Source: Phalacrocorax aristotelis
Taxonomy: Eukaryota > Chordata > Aves > Suliformes > Phalacrocoracidae
Direction of reading: 5' to 3'
DNA: 64,000 nucleotides
NCBI RefSeq assembly: GCF_949628215.1
Contig: NC_134283.1
Coordinates: 12,585,638-12,649,637 of the forward strand
Part shown: one piece after another, positions 52,704 to 61,700 of the stretch
How the letters are laid out: the number at the start of each line of letters is the position of its first letter
Numbering within the stretch: position 1 is the first letter of the stretch
Made by a program: the position numbers and the translations under genes
Notes under the pieces: generated by a model
What the model was told of the DNA's origin: nothing
What the model saw: only the letters and a program-made list of their open reading frames with translations
Database searches by the model: none

Positions 52704-52751
52704 TTAATAATCGTCCTCTTCATCAGAATCCAATACTTTCCTTCTGTTGAA
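52704..52751 (-). CDS. PDCD5: PDCD5 exon 6 (last; [15 protein letters not shown] and stop TAA)
   Basis: The acceptor on the - strand is CATTTTAG at 52752-52759. 48 bp including the TAA at 52704-52706. It matches the human FNRRKVMDSDEDDDY. Confidence 0.96.
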   Translation of the reverse strand, partial: FNRRKVLDSDEEDDY

Positions 52752-55700
52752 CTAAAATGAAATCCATGAAGTAAAAACAGAAGGGTCACGGTGAATCCAA
52801 CATAGAGCAAGCCTTTCAAACTTGGCGTATTTGACAATACATTACACGGGAGCAGAACATTCACCCCATCACAACCCACCCCTCCCCAAGTCCCCGCCTG
52901 GCATAATGGTATGGGACAGACATAGGGAAGTCTGTCTCATAGGAGAACACTGATATCCCAGTGCCAGTATCTGCAAATTATGTTATTGATAAGGACTGCT
53001 ATGATTTAGTCCCAGTACTTACCAGTGTAGTTAAGAGAGGTGGTAAATACAAAGTCAAGTTCTACCCTGAACCGAAATGGTCCAATACATGCAATTTTCT
53101 GCTCTAACAAATTAAAATTAGATTTAGGAAGTGAAGCTTACCTTTACTGTTGTTTTCTTTTCTGTTTGCTGACTCACTTTTTCAAGTATTTCTATCAAAC
53201 CTTGTTCTGATACCTAGGAAAGCGAAAGAAAAGCCACATGAACACATTCTGAGACATGCTTAGTATCAAACAAGTGAATCACACTTTCCCTTTTTATAAA
53301 AGGTGTTTGATGGAATGATATAATAGTATTTAGAAGCTCTCAATTTTCAGTTACTTAATTTACAGATATTAAAAACATCCTCTTTTTTTTAGTGAATTAG
53401 GTTTGAAAATTAATATGTGCAAGAAAGAATTAGAAAAACATAACTCACCTTTCCAGCTAGCTGTCCAAATCTTGCCATCTGTATAAGGTAATTCTCTACT
53501 GCTTTTGCTTTGTCTGGTTTCACAAGTGCTAAATTGCTTACTGCAACAAAAACAGGCTCTGTTAATTTTTTTTTAAAACATACTCAAATACCTTCACTAG
53601 TAACTAAAAAGTGACAAATGTCCCTATGAAACTCTTCTTTGTGCCAGGGTCATGAAATAAATTGAAAAAGGCATTTTCATTTATACAAAATAAAGATACA
53701 AGACAGTTATATTTCTTACTTTTACATATTTGTTCCTAATTAGGTTAAGTAATGTCAACTCTCACCACAATTCCTACTATTAACAAAAAAAAAATATTAG
53801 TTAACATCATTCAGCCATCAGTTGACGCCCCCCCTCCAATCACCGATATCACCAACTGAAAAACTATAATAGTTTTATCCTTCCATCAACAACAATATTT
53901 TTCTAGTCTGGTCTGTATACAAGCACGTACGTGCTTGATTTGAGCAGCACTGGAGTACGCTAGACGAGAATTTTTTATCAGAAAATTACTTGCTTACATC
54001 TTGCACGAGCTGCTTGATCAAGAACTTGAGCTAAGATAGTATTTCTTATCTCTGCTTCCCTGTAATGAAAAATTAACCACACATTAGAGGTGGGATTTCA
54101 AATACCTAAAATAATGTACACAAAACAGCAAACTACAGAAGACTTTAGATTAATCTAAGTGACTTCTTGAGGTCCCTTCAAACCTTACATCTACATGGTT
54201 TCTTTTATAGCATTTTCTGTCATGTCTGCTCTACGTACATGGACAAAGTTACACAGCGGACAACATCTTCCAAGATGTCAAGATGGAGCTTACTACTTAC
54301 ACCTTATTACTGTTTGTTATTACAGCTTAAAGACAAAAGCCATGCTACCCACGATAAAGATTCTGCATTCAGTTCCATGTGGAATTTCACCAAAGGGAGT
54401 GTATGGTAGAGGAGGAACAGTCCAAACAATTGCAAGACAGAACCAAACCTCATTATTTAAAGTTTTTCAGTAAGTCTTCATATACTTAAAATATTTGACT
54501 ACGTATTTGCAAAACTGGCATTTTCCTTTATGCATTTCAGTTAATATGGACTTTGCGTGCAAAGTCTAACTGTTTAAACACTTATTTTCAGTTTTCTACT
54601 TAGTGCAAATACTAAATGCTGTTTCCACACTAAGCTCTGACACAAAATCATTTTGTTTCATATTTTTAACTGCAATAGCTGTCCCAGAAAAATAAAATCA
54701 GCTAGGAAAGCCTGTTCCATTGCACTAACGGAGCCAAACCCAAATTAATCACTCAGACAAAACTCCAGTTTGGGAAGAGCTCTGCCAGCCTTCAAGATTT
54801 TCTTAGGACCAACCCTCACCAAGCCTGAAAAGCCAAGGCTTCTGAGTTCCAGAAGCAGATGACAGTGGGAGTGATGATGCTTCCCCAAAACATCCTATTA
54901 TATCACTGAGGGTCATGAGGTTACTGCACTCTTCAGAGTCCCAGAGTAAAAATAAGCTGCTGCTGCTGCTGTTTTCGTCCACGCCCTCCCATCCCAGTCA
55001 GGGTTCAGACTGCCTGACAGCTCTAATACAGACCATCCAATATAGTCATGGCCTGGGAGCCATGCTGGGATCAATAAGATTTTAGCTATCCTTGGATTAA
55101 ATCTTGGACGTTTCTTTTTCTTTGTCGTTGGTTTTTCCAACAACAACAAAAACATGCAGGTGACTATTCCAATGAAATTAAATACTCAAAAAAAGAAGTA
55201 AAAGGTTAAAAATTACTAGATTTAAGACCAAAATTCAACAATTCTCATTCATACCTCTGTTTTGCTTCCTGTTGCGATGGATCACCAGAAGGATCCTAAA
55301 GAACGGTATCAGAATAAATATGATCACCCAAAAACATTCTATACAGTAACTTTAAATATTCCAGCAAGGTCACTGTAAGCTAAACCTGCCTGACCATGGA
55401 TGAGATCCTGAAAGTAAGAATCTGCTGCCCTAGCAAATAAACATGCCACACTACATTTTCCTCACAAGGCAGTAATAGAAACTAGTGAGATGACTAGCGC
55501 TGCTGGATCTAGCCACAAATTGTTGTAGATTTGGACATTTAAAGGTCTTCCCATAGGGTCTAAGATAATAAACTTTCCCAAAGTCCAGAAAACAGACAAA
55601 AGCATTTTAAACCCATTAAAGCAAGCTAAAAGCAAATGAAATTAAATGTAACGCTTTGTATTTATCAATACAGAAGAAACCACAGTCCTAGCATGGTATT

Positions 55701-56483
55701 TTGGGACCTATGTAGGCAGCAGAGATTACTATTCAGGAGCAAATAACAAAAAGCCTGGGGAAAAATGAACTTTATGTTGAACCTGCACCTCAAATTTTAT
55801 AGGTAACATATAGCGTGAAAGCAGAATGGGAAACCACACAGAGAAAGGAAACGAGCTGATCATAGATATGGAAGGAACAGGAACAGCGGAACAGATTGAC
55901 GCACTTCAGCCTTGAAAAGAGATGACTGAACCAACTGACGATGGGAATCCATAGAGTTATGAGCGGCACGGAAAGCGGCCGCGAGAGGGAAAAGTTGTCC
56001 TGAACCTTGCAGGCGGCGGGCCCGAAGCGCCAGAAGGCGACGGCCGCTCAGGCGGCGGGTGAAGAGGAGGACGCGGCCGTGGGGCCGGGCCGGGCGCCCG
56101 GCGCACCCTCGCCCCGCCCCGGGACCAACCACCGAGGCCGCACCCGGCGACGCTTCCAGCCGAAGGGCCGGGCCGGGCAGAGGCAGGGCCGCTCCCCTCC
56201 GGCCGAGGCCCTTCTCCCCTCAGAGCCCGCCGGGCGCGCCCCCGCTCCCCCAGAGGTGGCCGCCACACGCGCCCTAGGTGGGTTGGGGCGGAGGGACAGG
56301 CCGTGCCGCCGCCAGTGAGCGCCCGGCTCCCCCTAACGCGGCGGCAAAAAGCGGGGGCGGCGGCGCCGCGCTGCGGTGCGGGGCAGTGCCGGCGGTGCGG
56401 ACGCCGCCGCGCCTTACCCCGTGCTTGGCCTGCAGCTCGGCCAGCCGCTGCTTCCGCAGCGCCTCCAGCTCCTCGTCCGCCAT
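52704..56483 (-). CDS. PDCD5: PDCD5 (programmed cell death 5, TFAR19), six coding exons, 126 aa model
   Basis: PDCD5 is a small, conserved, mostly helical nuclear and cytoplasmic protein. It rises in cells undergoing apoptosis and is reported to bind the acetyltransferase TIP60 and the chaperonin TRiC/CCT. The joined exons give 126 residues (human 125). The N-terminus is [20 protein letters not shown]; the core is [20 protein letters not shown], then [15 protein letters not shown] and [15 protein letters not shown]; the acidic C-terminus is [10 protein letters not shown]. The Ser in DSDEE (position 120) corresponds to the CK2 site of human PDCD5. All junctions are GT-AG with intact phase. Exon 2 is one residue longer than human ([11 protein letters not shown] versus DPGDAAQQEA). 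The ATG at 56483 has a good context (GGCATGG). The gene is convergent with ANKRD27. Confidence 0.97.
53142..53213 (-). CDS. PDCD5: PDCD5 exon 5 ([20 protein letters not shown]..)
   Basis: 72 bp, phase 0-0, between acceptor TTCCTAG and donor GTAAGC on the - strand. 24 residues ending TTVK, nearly identical to human. Confidence 0.96.
53449..53540 (-). CDS. PDCD5: PDCD5 exon 4 ([20 protein letters not shown]..)
   Basis: 92 bp between acceptor TTGTTGCAG and donor GTGAGT. It completes a Leu codon (T|TA) from exon 3 and encodes 30 more residues ending [10 protein letters not shown]. Confidence 0.96.
53998..54059 (-). CDS. PDCD5: PDCD5 exon 3 ([20 protein letters not shown])
   Basis: 62 bp between acceptor CATTACAG and donor GTAAGC on the - strand; phase 2 to 1. 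Matches human [20 protein letters not shown]. Confidence 0.96.
54060..55254 (-). other. PDCD5: PDCD5 intron 2
   Basis: 1.2 kb. Apart from a short CTG run (TGCTGCTGCTGCTG near 54957) I see no repeat family or coding sequence. Confidence 0.5.
55255..55295 (-). CDS. PDCD5: PDCD5 exon 2 ([13 protein letters not shown]..)
   Basis: 41 bp between acceptor TTCTTTAG and donor GTATGA on the - strand; phase 0 to 2. Encodes 13 residues plus the first two bases of an Arg codon. Too short to be seen as an open frame; placed by similarity and phase. Confidence 0.93.
56418..56483 (-). CDS. PDCD5: PDCD5 exon 1 (start codon; [20 protein letters not shown]..)
   Basis: Coding part 66 bp, 22 residues ending HG, donor GTAAGG at 56412-56417. 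Inside a CpG island. The open frame continues into the intron, but that extension has no similarity to PDCD5 and is not coding. Confidence 0.97.
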
Positions 56484-56560
56484 GCCTGAGAGCCAGCCGC
56501 GCCGCGCCGCGCCTGCGCCGCCACGCCAGACGCCGCCAATCCACCGCCGAGCGCGCGGCC

Positions 56561-56605
56561 GGGGCGGGGCGGGGCGGGGCGGGGCGGGGCGGGGCGGGGT
56601 GGGGT
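56561..56605. repeat. GGGGC pentanucleotide array (seven GGGGC then two GGGGT)
   Basis: Nine 5-bp units directly upstream of PDCD5. Each unit contains an Sp1-type GC box core, and the G-rich + strand could form G-quadruplexes. Confidence 0.95.
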
Positions 56606-57000
56606 CGGGTCTCTCGGCAGGGCCCCGATGCGGCGGAGGTGCCGGTCAGTCCGCCCCTCCTCTTGGGCGGCCCTACTGGGACTCCTAGCTCTCCTCAGCC
56701 CCGTTCCACGCCCCAGCTCGTCGCGGTGCCCAAGCTGACGGCCCGCGATCAGACCGCGTCCTGGCGGTTTCCCGGCCCGCCAGGCCCGCCCGCGGTCTCA
56801 CCTCTCCGGCGCAGCGGCCGTAGCTCCAGCGGCAGCAGGGCTGTGAGGAGAAGGCGAGGGAACTGACAGCCCCTTCTCTGACCGCTGCCCGCGTAAGGAG
56901 CCCGGGCCGGGCTAGGCCTGGCTGCTTGCTCTGCGGCGCGGTTTCTGTGGGGACGCGATGCGGAGTGGTTGTGCCGCGCCCCGTGAGCTGCTGCTGGGCT

Positions 57001-57610
57001 GAGAGAAACAGCGTGGGCTTGGTGTGCGCGTCTGGCTGTGCCGCTATAGCCTGCTACCGTTATCGTAGCCACCGACCTTGGGCTCGTGGCTCTGTCCCCT
57101 CTAGGTTCTCCGATGTCCTCAAAAAAAAAAAAAAAAAAGCGTGGGCGGGGGGTGGGCAGGATTTGGTTAAACTTCTCACCTATGCAATACTGACTGGTAT
57201 TTCCTCAAGATCTGTTCAGCTGTGACTCCCCAAGAAATAACTCACTGTGCTGTGACCACTTCTTCCAAGCTTAATCCACGGTTGTCAACTGGGAGTAAGA
57301 ACAGTGTGAAACAGCATGGCCTCCTGCCTCTCCGCTACGAGGTCTGGCCCTGTCCCTGGAAACTAGTGTAGAAAGCTGACAAAAGGCACTGGCCTTGATC
57401 AGGCCTGGTACAAATTCACTCCAATATAAATTCAGAGCAACTAATGTGATCACGCCCACTTGATAGCTTCAGTCATGTTAAATGACTAACTTTGACACCT
57501 CAAATTCTGTCTTTTAATGTTGATCAGTCACATATTAAAGGCTGTATGTTTATCACTCTACCTTAAGATTTTATTTAACCAAAGAAACAACTTGAACACG
57601 AGAAGCTGTT
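57001..57610. other. Upstream region of PDCD5 without recognised gene
   Basis: A transition from the CpG island to AT-rich DNA, with an A18 run at 57121-57138. No gene supported. Confidence 0.5.
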
Positions 57611-58211
57611 TGTCGTGGTTCAGCCTCAGTCGGCAACTGAACACCACACAGCCGCTTGCTCACTTCCCCCCCACCCCTGTGGGATGGGGGAGAGAACTGG
57701 AAGAGTGAAAGGAAAAAAAAAATTTGTGGGTTGAGATAAGAACAGTTTAATAATTGAAAGAAAATAATAATGGTAATAATAATTATTATTATAGTAATAA
57801 CAATAATGATAGTATAATAAAAAGGAAAAGGAGAAAAAAACAGAAACACAAACAGTACAACCGCTCACCACCCGCCGACTGACACTGCCCGTCTTTGAGC
57901 CACAATTGGTTCTTCCCTCCCCCGGCCAGCCCCTCCCAGGTAACATACTGGGCATGACATTACATGATACGGAATATCACTTTGGCCAGTTTGAATCTGC
58001 TCTCTTAGCTGTGCTTCCTCCCCTCTCGGCTTCTTGTGCACCCGGCAGAGCATGGGAAGCTAAAAACATCCTTGACTAGTACAAGCACTGCCCAGCAACC
58101 ACTAAAACATCTGTGTGTTATCTCAACATTGTTTTCATGCTAAGTCCAAAGCACAGCACTATGCCAGCTAGTGTAAAGAAAATTAACTCTATCCTAGCTA
58201 AAACCATGACA
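57611..58211. mobile_element. Solo ERV LTR, second copy, with (AAT)n-rich interior
   Basis: Begins TGTCGTGGTTCAGCC and ends AAAACCATGACA. Flanking 5-mers are CTGTT (57606-57610) and CTGCT (58212-58216), an imperfect target duplication. It shares the family blocks seen in the intron 20 LTR (31314-31905). It carries a purine tract plus an expanded AAT/ATT microsatellite at about 57762-57830, following the 'cagtttaataatt' block. No internal viral coding region. Confidence 0.83.
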
Positions 58212-58216
58212 CTGCT

Positions 58217-58704
58217 TTACTTTGAATATTGTGGTCAGTTTTGGGCCATGCAGGTGCTGGAGCGTGTCCAGAGAAGGGCAGCGAAGGGTCTGGAGAACAA
58301 GTCTTGTAAGGAGCGGCTGAGGGAACCGCAGTTGTTTAGTCTGGAGAAGGGGAGGCTGAGGGGAGACCTTATCGCTCTCTACAACTACCTGAAAGGAGGT
58401 TGTAGCGAGGTGGGTGTTGGTCTCTTCTCCCAAGTCACTAGTGATAGGATGAGAGGAAACAGCATCAAGCTGCATCAGGGGAGGTTTAGATTGGACATTA
58501 GGAAAAATGTCTGTACTGAAAGAGTGGTCAGGCATTGGCACAGGCTGCCCAGAGAGGTGACAGAGTCACCATCCCTGGGGGTGTTTAAAAAACATGTAGA
58601 CGTGGCCCTTCAGGGCATGGTTTAGGAGACATGGTAGTGTTGGGTTGGTGGTTGGACTTGATGATCCTAGAGGTCTTTTCCATCTTTAATGATTCTATGA
58701 TTCT
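58217..58704 (+). mobile_element. CR1 retrotransposon 3' fragment (copy B), abutting the LTR
   Basis: On the + strand it starts at a degraded EYCVQFW-like segment directly after the LTR. It lacks about 20 bp relative to copy A (the PHYKED segment). It then encodes [40 protein letters not shown] and [19 protein letters not shown], and ends with the tail GATTCTATGATTCT at 58691-58704. It is nearly identical to copy A in intron 9 of ANKRD27, in the opposite orientation. Confidence 0.92.
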
Positions 58705-61700
58705 AAATAAGGCACAACTTCCTAAAAATAGAGGTTTTAATAAAGATATATTGCCAAATGTTTATAGTGTAGTTTTAAAAAGTAACAAAAAGTTTCAAGT
58801 ACTTGTTTAATTAATACTTAATTAAAAAATTAAGAACCCCTGCAGTGAATGCAGACACAATTAGTGGAGCAGAATTAATTTTCTTTCGAGCTTTCTGTGC
58901 TACATGCTCCGAATGGATAACATGACCCTGTCAGGCCTACCTGAAAACCTTGCGTCCATCCAGATAGCCTGAGAAGCATGTTTATACCTCGATAAATTTT
59001 AAATCGGGATCCGTTTCAGAAGTCCACGTCTTTAGCGGATGTCAAAGAAGGTTTTGTTTTTTACTTCTGTGTACCAGCAGAGGGAGCCGTAGTTCCACAA
59101 AAGAGTACTTTTTGCTCATCATGTCGTAAACCAGAAAACACAAAATTGTTGGTTTTTTTTTCCTGTGCAGTATGTTCTCACAGATGAAGCTTTAATCTAT
59201 ATCGTACATCTCTGTTGCTGTAAATTCATGCTCCATTATACCACCATATGTTTTGCTTCAGTCAGAGAAAGCTGCAGTAATCCTAATACTTCGTCTAGCT
59301 TTATAGATATTTGTGTTGCGTGTTTGATTGCATACTGTTTGCTCACACACTTAAAGGTTATGTCTTAATAAGTTGTTTTAAACGAGTTTGTTAGTAGTGA
59401 GCTGGCAGTTGCTGAGTTTTTATGTTTTGAGAAGGTATCATTGTCGTTATTGTCAATTACAATATGAGATTCAGGAAGCAAAAAAGGAGAGTTTGGTTTG
59501 TTAAAAAAATCTGGAGGCATGTAGCACAGTGCTTTAGGTTGTATTTCATTTTTGGCTAGTCAACTGCCTAGCTTCTTTTTCATCTGCTTAGAGGTATGTA
59601 TCATTACTTCTGCAAACTGGACAGCTCTTAACGCGAAAACTTGAAAGAACAGATATTGTTTTTTTCAGTACTGGTTGAGTTGCTTCATAGTGTTCTGGAC
59701 TTTTAGTTGTGATGCAGAAATAGTGGATTCCTGGAAGTTTTATACACATTTGATATGTCCATAGAGTCTTGTGTGTCATTTATATTGATCAAGAATGGTA
59801 AACAGAAAATAAATGCTTTTAAAAGGCTTTTTTCTATTTTTTAAACTTCTTTTCACATACCTATGCATCTCTCAGAGTGCAACCTAGTATATGATTATGT
59901 ATCATATGTAACAAATACTATATAATTAACTACCTTACGTAACAAACATACTGTGTGGAATAGAAAATGTATCTTGCAAACTAATCTGTCTATACAGTAT
60001 AAATATATATTTTTAATATAAATGTATAGCATATAATTAAAAATATATTTTAAGAGCCTTATTTTGGTATATCCTGTTTTGAGATACTTAAGCAAACATA
60101 ATTCTCCAGTGGAAACTGGGCTATTGAATGCCCCTAATTTGAATGATGTTTGAAAACGTAGGCTCTGTTGTTTGTCCAATGAAGGCTTAAAAGGCACAGA
60201 ATAGGATCCTATTGTGGTAGTTAAGTTCTACACAGCATTTTGCAGCTATGATTTTGTTCTACCTGAGGCATCAGGTCAAATTTCACAGATATAAGTGTCA
60301 GCAAATTCAACAGGAGTTAAAATTCGTGTTTGATGGCAACACAACCGATGTGGTATGAATTCTAGTATTTTTATAGCGTCTTTTAAGATACCCAACCATC
60401 TCAAGCTGTTTATTAACATGACGCACACCGTTCCAGAAATACTGCATCTTCTGCATTCTGATATACTAATAATGTTCATTGTTCTCATTATCAGTCACAT
60501 CAAACCTTGCTAAATAGTGTGAGATTAGTTGTTATCTCATAAGCTTGGACTGGTGTAGCTATACTGAGTCCACCTAAATAATACTCAGTGTTTATCAGCT
60601 AGATTTATCAGTCTTGTATTGTTGTAGGCAAGTCAACTAATTTTTGCTGAATGCCTGGTACTAGCAGGCATTCTATATACTGTTGGTGTAAAGGCTGTTG
60701 GGGTGAATAAGCAGGTAAAGGTTACAGACAAAATATGGGGCAGCCAGTGGACAGACTAGGCACAAACAGGAGGACAGTTTGATGTGTGAACCGAGACCCT
60801 TCTTAAAAGTAGTAACACAGGGATTTTTGAGACTGGGAAACTGGAAATGTTCATGCTTGAGTGTTTGCCCATTTTTGTTGCCTTCCATTGGTTAAGGTTT
60901 ATGTTTATGAGATGTATGTGTGATCCACTCCATGATCTACTCCATTTGAAAATTCAGGTTCTGATCATGCATGCAATGTTCAGGCTAATGTTTTAGGAAA
61001 GAGGACGGTTCCCTAAAGGAAACATTTTGTTACTCGTTTGTTACTGTGATTCATTCTTTTATTATTATAACTATGTAGTTTGGTGAAATTAATCTAACGA
61101 TGCTGGAAATCTTCTAGCAGAATTAATTTTTTTAAGTGGGTGAAAAATAGTTCACTCTGGCACTGAAAGAATAAGATTTTTATGATGACTGGAGAAAAAT
61201 AATATTTTGGATGGGAATACTCTGTATTCTTTAAGAATGCATTTTTCAGCTGTGAAAGGTGCTCAATATCAGTTAGGTTGCAAGACATTATGCACTCTTT
61301 GTGCATTAGAAATTCAGTAGTGACAGGAAAAGTTACCAGTACTATTTGAGATATATAAAAATCTCAATAATATTGATTTTGATAAGCAGGTTCCTTCCTA
61401 AGCCCTTTGAGAACTTAATTTTGAACACTAGAGGGCTCAAGAAATGTTTCTGATTTTTTTCCACGAGGTTTTAATCACTATAGTGTGTCTCTTTCAGTAA
61501 TGTTTACATTAACCTCATAATCGTCCTTAAAATGACACCCAATTATAGTAATAACAGAAGAATAGCAGTGCATGAATAAGCTAATGAACAAAACATCTCC
61601 TTCCTCAAGCAATTGTAAATAAAATAAAATAAAATACCTACAGCTATGACAACCCTCTGCAAACTCATTGTTTAGTATTTCTGATTGGAAGATATACTGG

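Larger units (their letters stand above)
55960..57000. promoter_or_regulatory. PDCD5: CpG-island promoter of PDCD5
   Basis: A dense CpG-rich block spanning the first exon and about 500 bp on each side. A CCAAT box (56536-56540, + orientation) lies about 53 bp upstream of the start codon, and a GC-box array lies directly beyond it (56561-56605). Splice-donor-like sequences point outward on both strands near 56796 (- strand) and 56893 (+ strand), so an upstream or divergent noncoding transcript is possible. Long open frames in this block on both strands are compositional artefacts. Confidence 0.75.

Noticed and set aside
55860..57072. Open frames up to 195 codons on both strands around PDCD5 exon 1
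   Set aside because: Same compositional effect. The only real coding part is the 66 bp that begins [11 protein letters not shown] and ends at a splice donor.
57720..57850. The AAT/ATT-rich stretch as an independent microsatellite locus
   Set aside because: It lies inside the LTR and is an expansion of its own sequence.
58113..58625. A 170-codon open frame as a novel protein
   Set aside because: It is a chance fusion of LTR sequence with the CR1 ORF2 tail.
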